Of a stretch of 64,000 nt of DNA, positions 35,934-50,583 are shown piece by piece. Below the pieces are notes generated by a model. The model was given only the letters and a program-made list of their open reading frames with translations, ran no database searches and had not been told where the DNA came from. The DNA is from Semisulcospira habei (Eukaryota > Mollusca > Gastropoda > Semisulcospiridae): positions 121,744,172 to 121,808,171 of the forward strand of contig BTPG01000007.1 in NCBI GenBank assembly GCA_036245525.1, read 5' to 3'. Every line of letters begins with the position of its first letter. Position 1 is the first letter of the stretch. The translations under genes and the position numbers were made by a program.

Positions 35934-36871
35934 CTAGTGCAGGGTTTTGTTGGTCTTTACAGAAAGTGTGCTCATTTTGTCTGTGATTTTTATAACTTAT
36001 TTTTGCTATTGTGTTAAGTCTGTAATAAGGGTCTCCGTTGATGAATGATTTCCCTTTCGAGGGATTAATAAAGTAGATTGACTTAAACTTCCCCTAAACC
36101 TCATATTCATTGGCAAAATGGCATCTCTTTAATTGGTTTAACTCATTCAGCCCGACGCAAGTATTTCCCAAATTTTGGAGGCGTCATCTAATGACTATGC
36201 ACCATTTGCAGGAGACGGGTCGACCATGATAATTGAAGGGCAGTGCCAGATTAGCTTGGCGCCTGTCGGCGCCAAGCTAATCTGGCACTACCCTAGATTA
36301 TCATGGTCGACCCATCTCCTGCTGTAGTGCATCAGGGCTGAATGGGTTAAATAGTATTACCGCATAAACGTTTTTGTATCTCTTCACGCTATCTCCAGTT
36401 GGATTCTTCTCTACATTTTGCAGTCACCTTTTTGGTCCTGATTTTTTACATTTTGCCCGCTTGGCAGTCACTGAACTTTTAATGTATACGTATCCACAAT
36501 AAGCAACACCAACATCGGAAGCAAACTGCGTCGTACAACATTTTCATTTGTGTCCTTTTTGTACTGGTCTGTTATATTGGACCTTGTGGCTGTAGGCCGC
36601 AAGGTCCAAAATCACATACCAACACACATTTGACGATAACCGTGTTGACGATCAAAAACAAAACAAAACACTAGTCGCAAATCACCGAGTGCTGTTTGGA
36701 CGTTGAAGGCGTCCCGCATCAATAGCTGAGAACGTGTCGTATAGCATTGCCAGCGGCATCGCATTACGACACTTTCGCAGCTATTGATGCAGGGCGCCTT
36801 GAAAATTAAGCTGGAACAGACTAAGACTAACTAACAGACAATACGAGTATCAAAATCTCACTTACCGACAT
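23140..36871 (-). CDS. Secreted BRICHOS-domain precursor with C-terminal ten-cysteine peptide, complete, six exons
   Basis: Exons 36871-36866, 35685-35623, 34964-34830, 25470-25354, 24256-24130 and 23336-23140 join in frame to give 214 residues. Residues 1-17 are a signal peptide (MSISLLLLVCSVTLVST). The BRICHOS domain spans about 24-145 and shows the three conserved residues of the family: Asp65 in IFKDFGA, Cys82 in PDVCYV (17 residues on; about 16 in pro-surfactant protein C) and Cys137 in AELAEFCGGL. Cys45 and Cys99 may form a second pair. Sequons lie at Asn36, Asn86 and Asn109. RKKR at 157-160 is a furin-type site followed by a 54-residue peptide with ten cysteines. BRICHOS domains act as intramolecular chaperones for a C-terminal segment, and in annelids some such precursors release antimicrobial peptides. 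The family assignment is from motif recognition; the role of this peptide is unknown. Confidence 0.85.
23425..23520. repeat. Family V foldback, partial
   Basis: It starts CCAGTAAGCAAAGG and holds GGCCCGCGGCGCACG...CGTGCGCGGGCCC-like complementary words. The right terminus (TTTGCTTACTGG) is missing. Relatives are at 40208-40328 and 45663-45753. Confidence 0.65.
23589..23940. mobile_element. Non-autonomous DNA element with AGGGGCGGATC inverted ends
   Basis: 352 bp bounded by AGGGGCGGATC and GATCCGCCCCT, with G-rich runs inside. The inner part (CTTCCCGACGCTACACCTTCC, AGCATTTTAAACAATTTG) recurs at 33600-33710, and another right end closes at 24112. It lies in intron 5 of the BRICHOS gene. Confidence 0.7.
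24040..24112. repeat. Right-end fragment of the AGGGGCGGATC family
   Basis: A poly-G run followed by CCCCAGATCCGCCCCT, the same terminus as at 23940. The fragment ends 18 bp short of exon 5. Confidence 0.6.
24130..24256 (-). CDS. BRICHOS gene, exon 5: end of BRICHOS domain
   Basis: 127 nt, acceptor ACTGATTACAG and donor CCG|GTAAGT, phases 0 and 1. It encodes PNETVSAARAYS through AELAEFCGGLRIVQLVP with the second conserved BRICHOS cysteine. Confidence 0.85.
24630..24843. repeat. Family I foldback, subfamily b, intron 4 of BRICHOS gene
   Basis: 214 bp from TTAACTCATTCTACCCC to GGGGTAGAATGGGTTAA. It is nearly identical to the copy at 25118-25333 in the same intron and same orientation. Confidence 0.9.
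24887..24956. repeat. GC-rich hairpin
   Basis: CTCTCGGTCCGCTGCCGC and GCGGCAGCGAACCGAGGGAG are complementary arms around a short loop. The flanks CACACGG and CCAGTGTG extend it. It lies between the two subfamily b copies. Confidence 0.75.
25118..25333. repeat. Family I foldback, subfamily b, second copy in intron 4
   Basis: TTAAAACTCATTCTACCCC to GGGGTAGAATGAGTTAA. It ends about 20 bp from the donor of exon 4. Confidence 0.9.
25354..25470 (-). CDS. BRICHOS gene, exon 4: first conserved BRICHOS cysteine
   Basis: 117 nt, acceptor GTGTTTACAG, donor AAC|GTACGT, phase 0 at both ends. It encodes RKSGLILSSQPDVCYVRNIS through HGVEWVN. The preceding DFGA and this exon together give the family pattern D-F-x-x-x-x-x-G-L...C-Y-V. 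Confidence 0.85.
25618..25697. repeat. TTAA-bounded hairpin
   Basis: 80 bp with arms CAGAACTAAATGACTTTCAT and ATGAAAGTCATTTAGTTCT around TCTATCGT. The ends are TTAACTCTTAA and TTAAGAGTTAA. It is almost a perfect palindrome. Confidence 0.85.
25768..25905. repeat. Dispersed repeat, inverted relative to 33110-33250
   Basis: GCGTCCCAGTAGCCC, GGGACGGCACGCGCCG and CATCTGGTTTCACT occur here. Their complements occur in reversed order at 33180-33275. Similarity continues upstream (GTCGTTAGCAATGGA words at 26050 and 32788). Confidence 0.75.
26765..26931. repeat. (GT)n and (CA)n facing arrays
   Basis: About 58 bp of GT repeats, a 20-bp spacer, then about 88 bp of CA repeats on the same strand. The two arrays are complementary and can fold back. 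Confidence 0.95.
27540..29050. repeat. Dispersed repeat, inverted relative to 31200-31680
   Basis: Segments near 27560-27730 (TGGCTGAATGATAGTGG, TGTGTCTGTGGGTGTG) and 28900-29000 (GGTGAGCATCTTTCATGTGA) reappear as complements near 31420-31600 and 31320-31370. No open frame is recognisable. Confidence 0.65.
29107..29826 (+). repeat. Tandem duplication of about 360 bp including part of a SINE
   Basis: ATATACCGCAAGATCTCACA begins near 29110 and again near 29471. Both units run through the same SINE-A 5' part. The first unit stops inside the SINE at GGCCCCATGTGTTA. The second SINE copy (29598-29976) goes on to its tail and shows the target duplication TCATATTTATACAC at both ends. Confidence 0.85.
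29598..29976 (+). repeat. SINE-like retroposon, family A
   Basis: Full copy; target repeats TCATATTTATACAC at 29584-29597 and 29977-29990. Confidence 0.85.
30326..30470. repeat. Family I foldback, degraded
   Basis: It starts TTAACCCTTATCAATCGGAA. The core AGTGCCAGAATACTTTGGCG joins directly to CCAAGCTATTCTGG, so the loop is lost. The right end is unclear. Confidence 0.65.
30487..30780 (+). repeat. Retroposon family B with internal (GT)n and (ATC)n tail
   Basis: GTGAAATCGTGTTTATTG, then TAAGGCATACGG, a long GT run (30562-30641), then GTTGCGCGGCACCGCAACG, GCAATAAAGTTCTATCATC and an (ATC)n end. The same order occurs at 63346-63658. AATAAA next to a simple-repeat tail suggests a LINE/SINE 3' end. 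Confidence 0.75.
30866..31089. repeat. Family I foldback, subfamily c (TTAA to TTAA)
   Basis: TTAACCCATATCCTACTGAG to ATAAGGGTTAA, 224 bp, with the common hairpin core. Confidence 0.85.
31200..31680. repeat. Dispersed repeat, inverted partner of 27540-29050
   Basis: It carries complements of segments in that interval, for example AACACACCCACAGACACAAT near 31420 and TCACGTGAAAGATGCTCACC near 31330. It is non-coding. Confidence 0.65.
33110..33250. repeat. Dispersed repeat, inverted partner of 25768-25905
   Basis: AGTGAAACCAGATGGGAGGC and GCGCGTGCCGTCCC are complements of words in the partner. The inserted C-rich run differs between the two. Confidence 0.75.
33378..33510. repeat. Family IV element, one half
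   Basis: It starts TTAACTCCTTTACTGCCAGTG and reaches GCATAGATCTTCATGAGC. The opposite arm is replaced by other sequence. Related starts are at 39896, 44376 and 46245. Confidence 0.6.
34636..34803. repeat. Long imperfect palindrome next to exon 3
   Basis: TATTGAGCAGCAATTTGC, CAGATGTGATTAC and GGCCCGAT on the left have complements GCTGCTCAATATA, GTAATCACATCTG and ATTCGGGTC on the right. It ends 27 bp from the coding end of exon 3. Confidence 0.75.
34830..34964 (-). CDS. BRICHOS gene, exon 3: N-terminal half of the domain
   Basis: 135 nt, acceptor GTCGTGTACTAG, donor GCG|GTGTGT, phase 0 at both ends. It encodes VGSAVLMDGSSVNVSLVADE through SSIFKDFGA with the conserved aspartate. The donor deviates from GTRAGT, so it is weaker than the others. 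Confidence 0.8.
35175..35387. repeat. Family I foldback, subfamily a, intron 2 of BRICHOS gene
   Basis: TTAACCCATTCAGCGC to GGGCTGAATGAGTTAA. The core is TTGGCGCCTGTCGGCGCCAA. Confidence 0.85.
35521..35604. repeat. Family III foldback in intron 2
   Basis: GATTCCTGCAGGAATC at the centre, with GGTTTCGGTAGG...CCGCTACCGCCCC arms and the right end AAAGGGTTAA. It ends 18 bp from the donor of exon 2. Confidence 0.7.
35623..35685 (-). CDS. BRICHOS gene, exon 2: signal peptide core
   Basis: 63 nt, acceptor GTTCATTTCAG, donor ACG|GTATGG. It encodes ISLLLLVCSVTLVSTQEPVV plus T, with hydrophobic core LLLLVC and a likely cut after VST. Confidence 0.85.
35870..35926 (+). repeat. (GT)n microsatellite
   Basis: Uninterrupted GT run. 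Confidence 0.95.
36138..36350. repeat. Family I foldback, subfamily a, intron 1 of BRICHOS gene
   Basis: TTAACTCATTCAGCCC to GGGCTGAATGGGTTAA, 213 bp, intact arms. Confidence 0.9.
36563..36626. repeat. Hairpin with GGACCTT arms, copy 1
   Basis: GTTATATTGGACCTTGTGGC and GCCGCAAGGTCCAAAATCAC are arms. A second copy lies at 37515-37580, so two copies flank exon 1 of the BRICHOS gene. Confidence 0.7.
36708..36798. repeat. Hairpin about 70 bp inside intron 1
   Basis: GGCGTCCCGCATCAATAGCT and AGCTATTGATGCAGGGCGCC are complementary, with GTGTCGTA/TACGACAC continuing inward around a short loop. Confidence 0.8.
36866..36871 (-). CDS. BRICHOS gene, exon 1 coding part (Met-Ser)
   Basis: ATGTCG followed by GTAAGT. 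The start was chosen because it supplies the only Met ahead of the signal-peptide exon in frame, lies next to a consensus donor, and is preceded by a TATA box at a fitting distance. Confidence 0.75.
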
Positions 36872-36968
36872 GCTGTCAGTTGCTGGTTATTTTATTTTTT
36901 TTCCCTTTTTACTCAGCACCGCCTGAAGCTCTGAAGATGAAGATACGCCAGAGACGCAAACCAGTCCA

Positions 36969-36975
36969 ATTTATA
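36969..36975 (-). promoter_or_regulatory. TATA box of the BRICHOS gene
   Basis: TATAAAT in the context AGTATAAATTGG, about 100 bp upstream of the ATG. Transcription would start near 36940 and give a leader of about 70 nt. A TATA promoter often goes with inducible or tissue-restricted genes; that is inference here. Confidence 0.6.
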
Positions 36976-37514
36976 CTAAGTTTTACGGGTGTGACAGAGA
37001 ACGAGTGAATGACAGTTAATAAAGACCACTTCCTTGTTTGATAAACAATGTAAATGGACTGTAGTCCGGAGGGTTGTTACAGTGCGGCATAATGCGCGCA
37101 AACAAAAATCGGACCAAACTGTGAGAACTTCAATGCGAATAATATATAAAGACAACTTCCTTGTTTGTTAAATTAAATTAATCGAATGCAAGTGTGACAT
37201 AAAGGTACACCTTAATTTTATCGCATAAAGGCGTTTATTACAGATTAATAACAACATAATTATGCAATCGAGTGAGTTGAATGAAACTAAAGTGTCCGTT
37301 GACTCTTACGTACGGTCAACACTGGTGCTGATTGGGTGCGGCAGCCTGTTCTATGCAGCTTGATTGGTCGGAGTCTGATGTACGTCAGAGCGCGCCTTCC
37401 TCGTTAAACCCGGATTTTTAAGTATGTGCGCATAGTGTGCTTAGTTTCAGCGGGGCATTCATTAAGAGCCTAACCGGACGTATCTGTTGCTCGAAAACAG
37501 TAGCAAATTAAAGT

Positions 37515-37580
37515 GTTCTGGTCTGTGATTTTAGACCTTACGGCGTACGCGTAAGGTCCAAAATCATAGACTAGCACTCG
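37515..37580. repeat. Hairpin with GGACCTT arms, copy 2
   Basis: GTCTGTGATTTTAGACCTTA and TAAGGTCCAAAATCATAGAC form the arms. It lies about 540 bp upstream of the TATA box. Confidence 0.75.
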
Positions 37581-37749
37581 TTCCGCAATGAATCAGTCAA
37601 TCTGCTGTAAACATGTCTATGTAAATAAATCAAGAAAGAGTACTTTGTTCAAAATGTGTCAGATGCAGTCAGATAATTTTTTTTTAAAATCAGGTTGTTG
37701 TTTTTTTTGTTTCGTATGTTTGCGCGGTTTTCGTTTGATACGTTTTAAG

Positions 37750-37810
37750 TGTAGTGTAGTGTAGTGTAGTGTAGTGTAGTGTAGTGTAGTGTAGTGTAGT
37801 GTAGTGTAGT
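37750..37810 (+). repeat. (GTGTA)n pentanucleotide array
   Basis: About twelve perfect copies of a 5-bp unit. Confidence 0.95.
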
Positions 37811-37936
37811 ACAGGTATGCACATCAAGTTCATCCTCACACACACGCAAGCTCAAAAGCACATAAACAAACAAACAAGCAAAACAGTAAACAACAACAGC
37901 AACAAAAACAGAAAATACATCCACAGGAAGAGAGAT

Positions 37937-38030
37937 ATTTTAGTTGGTAGTTCAAGGGTAGTGACAGTTTAGCTTGGCGCCCATGAAGGCGCCAAGCAAA
38001 TTTGGTACCTCCCGTGAACTACTAATATGA
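37937..38030. repeat. Family I hairpin core without the usual outer segments
   Basis: TAGTTCAAGGGTAGTGACAG and the complementary arm ending GTGAACTACTA flank TTGGCGCCCATGAAGGCGCC. No TTAA boundary or known outer sequence is seen. Confidence 0.7.
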
Positions 38031-38316
38031 TGTTTACGCCCATACGAAACTAAATCAAAAGTGTATCAACTATATCACGACATATTCTGTTCAGCAGTTT
38101 GCCCTCTTCACTGCAGGAACTAATCAAGCAATACCCAAACACAAAAGGCATCTGCGGGACTCAAGTGGATCTACATACCTCCTGCTTGTCTCTTTTGCAT
38201 CAGCGTGCTTCAGTCAGAAAAGTTCAGTGGAAGCGAATCGAATGGCAGTGCTATCATAGTGTGTGTAATACTTTATACGTGTACATTTCGTACCTCTGTT
38301 GGCATCAGTGAGTCAG

Positions 38317-38529
38317 TCAACACATTCTGCCCCAGGACCGAACCCGCCAAATTTTGAAGTTTGCCCTCTGAAGGACTGTATTACACTCCTAGAGACAGAT
38401 CGAGCATGATAGTTCAAGGGTGGTGCCAGAATAGCTTGGCGCCTATGGGCGCCAAGCAATTCTGGCATCATCCTTGAACTATCATGCTCGATCCATGTCT
38501 TGCTGTGGTGTGTCGGGACTGAATGGGTT
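38317..38529. repeat. Family I foldback, subfamily b
   Basis: GTCAACACATTCTGCCCC to GACTGAATGGGTTC. Both arms carry the variant GAGCATGATAG / CTATCATGCTC in place of GACCATGATAG. Confidence 0.8.
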
Positions 38530-39124
38530 CACTTCGTACAATGCTTGCCTCGTGTAAAACTGACGCAGGAGCTGGTTTCCAGTACAGTGAAACATGTTTT
38601 GCGTGTGTTGTTTGTTTTGTTTTGTTTTCTCGAACTACGTTTTTGTTCATAAGTATATCCATTGCAAAGGAATCTTCTCTGTTTCAAGGCAAAGTCAGGA
38701 ATTGAAGCGGTAACCAGTACTGCGGCTTACGTATTGGCCTTATCAGTTGAAATGTTATAACAAAACTAATTGACTTTACCAAAACTACTAGAAGTTGTAT
38801 GTGGTAGTAAATGTACTTGTTTTCATCTCTACGTCACACGACCAATCTCTTTAGTATAAACCGTACCATGTGACCGGGATACAAAAAAACAAACAAACAA
38901 ACAACCTTGTAGCAAATAATGGCCCGCTTTTTGTAGCCCTCTTTCCGACGCGTCTTAGATGCCAGTTTGTTTTATAAAAGATCACCAAAACGTTTGAAAG
39001 TACAAACTACAAAGTTACTTAGTGTTGTTCGAAACAGCAGGCACACTACTGGAGGCGGCAACGTTATGAAAGATTTTAAATTACGTCATAAGTATATTAT
39101 GTATAAATGTATATTCCTTTGTCG

Positions 39125-39376
39125 TCAGTCATGTCTGGCGTGATCCTGGTCGGAAGATTTATTTTTGATTTCTTTTACGAAAACATATGAAGGAATGAAA
39201 ACAAATACGTTATTGGTAGCAGGGGCTTGCTGCACGGACCTTTGTAGGCCTTCGGGAGGTCAAAGAAACCATTGTACCCCTCAGGCCTTCGGCCTTCAGG
39301 GTTCAATGGTTCATTTGACCTCCCTCAGGCTTACAGTTACACGGGTCTATGTATCAAACCCCTGCTACCAATAACT
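39125..39376. repeat. Foldback element family VII, copy 1
   Basis: Inner arms TTATTGGTAGCAGGGG and CCCCTGCTACCAATAA enclose GGAGGTCAAAGAAACCATTG and its complement. The left flank words (AGGAATGAAAACAAAT, TCATGTCTGG) match the flank of 60457-60690 in reverse orientation. Confidence 0.8.
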
Positions 39377-39480
39377 TATAATGTATCATGTATTTATATG
39401 TCATGAACACTTTGTGAACCCCCTTGTGCATGCCGCCACATGTATTGTACACGGTACCGGTGGCTGCAAGCACAATTGGC

Positions 39481-39571
39481 TTAACCCTTTGACTGTCAGT
39501 AGTGGTATTTGTCGTTATGATCCTGCAGGAATCATCGCGACAAAACCTTATACCGACAGCCAAAGGGTTAA
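39481..39571. repeat. Family III foldback (TTAA to TTAA)
   Basis: TTAACCCTTTGACTGTC to GACAGCCAAAGGGTTAA with central GATCCTGCAGGAATC. Confidence 0.85.
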
Positions 39572-39691
39572 ACAATCGCAGACGTTTGTTGTAGTGTGAG
39601 GTAGTCTGGAACATCTTCAACCAATCCCCCTTTGCCCATCCTCCCCGGACCCTGATCTACCCCCTGATTGAATTGCATGTGCAACATATGC

Positions 39692-39771
39692 TTAACTCAT
39701 TCGAGACGTGCCGCATCCGGATCTGCGGCTTATGCCGCGTATCCTGAGGCGGCACGTCTCGAATGAGTTAA
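39692..39771. repeat. Family II foldback (TTAA to TTAA)
   Basis: TTAACTCATTCGAGACGTGC to CACGTCTCGAATGAGTTAA, 80 bp. Confidence 0.85.
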
Positions 39772-40207
39772 CACTGACGATGTTTAATTTGTAACTGTAG
39801 ATATTGGCTACATGTACAGCAGTTGTCAATGATTCGGTGACAGTTTTAGGTCCTGGAGGCTGATTCAGCTGTTCAAAATCCAAGAACGTTTACATTTAAC
39901 CCCTTCATTGCCAGTGGACGCAGATTTTGTTTTTGAAATAATTGGAATGTTAACGTCAAAGATGCCAAGCCGTCAAAGGAACGTGGATAGACAGCGGTTT
40001 CTCCAGGAGGCATGGATCCTCACTAGCCCCCGGCGCATACTCGCTTTTCCGTCACAGATCTCTATATCGGTGCGCGCGCCATAGGCAACTTGACACACAC
40101 TATCACACCATCTCCGAGGCCCTCAAAGCTCAAACTACCAACCTCCCACGGCTCAGATAAGACTCTTTCAACTCGAAGGGGAGACAGCAAGTCCATACAA
40201 TGAATTT

Positions 40208-40328
40208 TAGGCCCCTCCCCAATGCGCATCGAGCCGCCGTCGGCCGCCGTTGGCCCGCGCACAGGCGGCGTGCGCGGGCCAACGGCGGCCGACCGTTCGT
40301 CGGCCCGATGGCCTTTTGCGCACTGGGT
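40208..40328. repeat. Family V foldback
   Basis: CGGCCGCCGTTGGCCCGCGC and GCGCGGGCCAACGGCGGCCG are perfect complements around ACAGGCGGCGT. The outer ends (CCCAATGCGCA, TTTTGCGCACTGGG) are less exact. Confidence 0.8.
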
Positions 40329-40691
40329 TACTGCCACCGTAGCTGAAAGCGGCTTCTTGACGGCTTTTTCTTCTTTGTTTGGGTCAGAGTTGTCCTATTC
40401 TAGCGTGGCATTCTCAACGTGCTGTTCTCACACTCGCTTGTCGCTTGATTCTTGTCGTGGCCCCACATGATTAAGCACAATGATGTTACGGTCAGTCCGT
40501 CTTCCATGGCTTGTGGCCCATTATTGATGGTCCAGTCATCATCGTCATCTTCCTCACTGTCGTCTTATGATCACCGTCGTCGTCATCATCATCGGCGAAG
40601 GTCCACTGGATTTGCCGTCCGTCCGCGTCAAACTTGGAGCTGCTGTTGGCTCTGATCCCGGATCTCCTCCGCCGCGTTGAGCAGCACCTCA

Positions 40692-40758
40692 CCCTGTTAG
40701 AACAGGGACGTCACTCCTTTGTCATCTGACGAAGGAGTGACGGCCCTGTTCTAATAGG
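40692..40758. repeat. Hairpin
   Basis: TAGAACAGGGACGTCACTCC and GGAGTGACGGCCCTGTTCTA with a short loop. Confidence 0.8.
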
Positions 40759-41001
40759 ATGGCGGCACCATGGCTTGCTTGTTTCGATCTTAACTCTGCT
40801 TGTACTTCTTCAATGGGTTGTCGTTCGTTTAGCTTCTTTGTCAGGTTGTACTTCATATCACATGCATGTACATGGGGCAGTGTGCAGAAAATGTGTGTGC
40901 TGCAAGTGTCCCGGCTCAGGCCGATGTCAGCTCGTGGAGGCCGCATTGATACCTGTAGGGGTCTACTGTGCCGGTTGTATCAGTTGTGACAGAGGAACGG
41001 A

Positions 41002-41086
41002 GTAGTGTGTGAGTGTGTGTGTGCGAGCGTGCGCGCGCGTGTGTGTGTGTGTAGGTATATGTGTGTGTGTATGTGTGTGCGTGTGT

Positions 41087-41118
<32 letters not shown>
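41002..41118 (+). repeat. Imperfect (GT)n array
   Basis: GT repeats with CG and TA interruptions, ending in a G run at 41119-41132. Confidence 0.9.
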
Positions 41119-41120
<2 letters not shown>

Positions 41121-41338
41121 AGGGGGGGGGGGGCCAGTAAACAGAAACAACATACACGTATAGATTTACTAGTGAATTTTATCTTCTCGTATTCAGACAA
41201 AAGTGACATTTGCCTGCAGCCATTAGCTATGGAGAGCCATCCTGTTTAGACAGGGCCGTTATTGCTTTAACGAGATGTTAGAGACTATGGCCACTTCCGC
41301 GAAAGGTACCATACGACCGCTCGCATCCTTTCCTTTAG

Positions 41339-47580
<6,242 letters not shown>

Positions 47581-48398
47581 CTGAACAGGAAAATTATTGG
47601 TTGGTTGGTTGGTTCAGTTGTCTGGTTGCTTACCTGCTTGCTTACATGTTTGTTTGCTTGACTGACTGAAAGATACTCAACGTGCAACTGAGCATCAATG
47701 ATACTCAGGAAACGTTTAACTAAAAGTCGTCATGTCCCCTGCTACACGATTCCAGGTCGTGGCCTGCTAGTCAAAGGGGAATAACTTGTCTAAGTTTGAC
47801 ATGGACGACGCGGAGGTTGTCTCTCTTACCACAAACGTGACTGATCGATCTAAATACTATCACAGATTACTTGCCGGAGAACCCTGCTTGCATCTTTGTT
47901 TGAGGAACACGGATGAGACTGAGCCCAACAAGAAGCATGGATCATATGAGCCCCGGCAAATGCGGGGATTCTTAAAAAACTATGAATCTTGTTCTGATTC
48001 GAGTATTGCTCGCTGTGTAATGTCATGGGAGAGGAGGGGGGGGGGGGGGGAGGGGGTGGTGGTGGGGGTTGGGACTGCCGCCCCCCCTTTCAGGCCCCCC
48101 CCCCACCCCACTCTCCACGCCCCCCCCCCTCCCCCATGACAAAGTTGGGAGTTCGGGCTGCCAAACCCATACTGCTTCCCCTCCCCTTTCAGCACTACAA
48201 TTTTTTTTTTCAAGAAAAAATTGCAAAATAATTTTTTTCTCCAAGATATTAGTAAAATTATATATTTTTTATTTTTTACTGGAGAAAATAAAAATAAACA
48301 CTTCTGGATAAGAAAATGCCTCCCCGCTCCCCATCAAAGAAATGTATCTTACTACGCCACTGCCGATGTTTCCAAAAATGTTGCATTTCTCCATTATA

Positions 48399-48503
48399 TA
48401 CTGCCCGAGCAAAAGAAATGATACATTTGTGGAACAATCGGAAACACTAAAGTCAGTGTTTTCGATGGTTCCGAAAATGCCGCATTTTTTTTTGCTAGTC
48501 ATT
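48399..48503. repeat. Mariner-like foldback, degraded
   Basis: TACTGCCCGAGCAAAAGAAA and GCATTTTTTTTTGCTAGTCA ends, related to 52948-53043. Confidence 0.65.
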
Positions 48504-49885
48504 ATATTTGGCTATTTGGTTGCATGCCTGGCCGGCTCTCCGTCTTGGGGGAGAAAAAAAAACAAGATGGCATGAACCATAACTCACAAAGTCCCTTCTA
48601 TATGAGAGCTGTCTTCGCTGTCACTGTGAAGGGTCCATACCTTTTGTCTTTGACTTGATTCTGATGTTGAAATATCTCCTTCTGAAAAAGCCTCGCAGAT
48701 GTGTCAATGCGTCATAGTGAACTCTAGAAGGGGCGCGCGCAGTGCATACGCATCATTGGTTTGTCAAACGTCATTTGTCATGACGCATTTTGTTTGTTTT
48801 TGTTTTTACGTAATTTTATATTTAATGCGAGATGAGTTTCGCTTTCGCTTCAAGACTTGCGAAAATGGTGACAAAACTAGAATTTCACGGTACAATCTCA
48901 GTCTTGCTGATGTGAACTTGTGAGCAGCCGGTGTTGATGGGTGAATAAGGTTGGGGAAATAAGAAGCCGAAGCAGAGGTCGCGTTGACGTACTTTATTTG
49001 CGGTTTATCAAATAAGCAGAAACAACACGGATATTCCAGTGGAGATACAGTTGAAGCCAAGCCAATGGCACAGAGTGATGGCAACTACACGGTCAGTGGG
49101 GCGACTAGTTTAGGACAAAGACATCCCGCGCTCGCTAAATCCAACTTATTGTCCCACTGGCACAAAGTGATCGCGCTGGCTCCTAGGGAGCTTAAATACT
49201 GGCCTCGCGAGCCACAAAGACTTCACGGCGCGGACCGAAAAATGGTTACAGATAGACCGAAGAATGGGTAAATCTGTGCTGCCTATGTACTACAAAAAGC
49301 GCCATAACTCAATAATTACTTAGCGCAAAAGCTTGGGGTTTAAAGTATAGGACAGAAAATGTGAATAGCGAAAAACTACCGTAAACTATATTTTAGAGGG
49401 AAGTCCTAGGCCGGAATTTATTATTTAATTTCAAAGTGTGCTAAGAGAGCTCACTGAAAATTGTAAATGTAAGAAGATCGCTAATGAAACTATGGTGGTC
49501 ATAAAATTACTAAACACACAAATTATGAGTATAAGGGGAATTTCAGGAGGAAACTGATGTGAATTACGGATTCTCGATCGGTAAAGCCGTTAAAAAGTTA
49601 AAGAGGCTAGAACACGGACTAACTAGCACAGCCTTCGAAGTACTACAAAATTACTAGCTGGCTGACTTTACAAGGCTGGGTTGCGGCCCTTGACTAAGCA
49701 TGGGTAGCGCAAAGGCTAAGGGACTCAGCTGGAGGGACCGCGTCAGCAGGTTAATAATTTGTGTGAAATCAGGTTGACTTTACCTAGCTACATGCTTACA
49801 AAGTACACCTGCATGCTCATCTGAAAGCGCGTCGAAGTGTGTATATGCGTGTGCGTGAGTGCACGCGCGCGCTACATTTATCCTC

Positions 49886-49942
49886 TTGAGGCATAGATGT
49901 TCATGCGCCCTCCGGGCACATGAAGATCTATGCCTCTTGGAG
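49886..49942. repeat. Family IV short hairpin
   Basis: GAGGCATAGATGTTCATG and CATGAAGATCTATGCCTC around CGCCCTCCGGGCA. Confidence 0.85.
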
Positions 49943-49969
49943 ATGCGCTCATATATGTGTGTAGGAGAA

Positions 49970-50183
<214 letters not shown>

Positions 50184-50583
50184 GTCAAATTTAGAGTATC
50201 AGTGCCTGGGTAGTGACGGAGCTTTCTCTGGAAGTGAAGATTTTTTACTGTTTTAATTCTTTTCTGAAAAGAATTAAACGTTACTAAAGGAGTTGAAATG
50301 ATACAAAGCTGGCTAACAAACTCATCCAATGTCTTTCTCCAAAGTAGTCATATGCAAAAGTTCAAGTAAATATGACAAAAATTACGTACCCTAATCTGGG
50401 TCAACCGACTTTCTATAAACGGTTGTTTATGTCTTCAATGAGACATTCAATTACAATATGCTCGGAGGCTCTCTTAGCCACTCACTTAAAGTATTTCGCC
50501 AAGTTTCAAGCTTGTGTGTACAGAAATATCGGAAATTCTCTTGTTTACATACATACGTTTCTTGGCTTGACTTCGCGAAGATT

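Larger units (their letters stand above)
36976..41338. other. Intergenic DNA between the BRICHOS gene and the MACPF-dermatopontin gene
   Basis: About 4.4 kb, both genes on the - strand. It holds foldback elements, a pentanucleotide array and a GT array, listed separately. An open frame at 40722-40946 (-) was considered and not accepted. Confidence 0.6.

Noticed and set aside
40722..40946. Open frame (-) with an amphipathic helix (LTKKLNERQPIEEVQAEL)
   Set aside because: No splice sites fit the neighbouring gene, no domain was recognised, and it ends in a palindrome; the real last exon of the neighbour is 41378-41339.
40928..40975. Candidate last exon of the dermatopontin gene reading DPYRYQCGLHE
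   Set aside because: Its phase does not fit the donor at 41975. The exon at 41378-41339 fits phase and gives the expected box.
47786..48139. Open frame (+) MSKFDMDDAEVVS...
   Set aside because: It runs into poly-G and has no recognised domain or splice context.
48806..49271. Open frames on both strands as a gene
   Set aside because: They overlap on opposite strands in LTR-like DNA with no domain; left as a possible LTR remnant.
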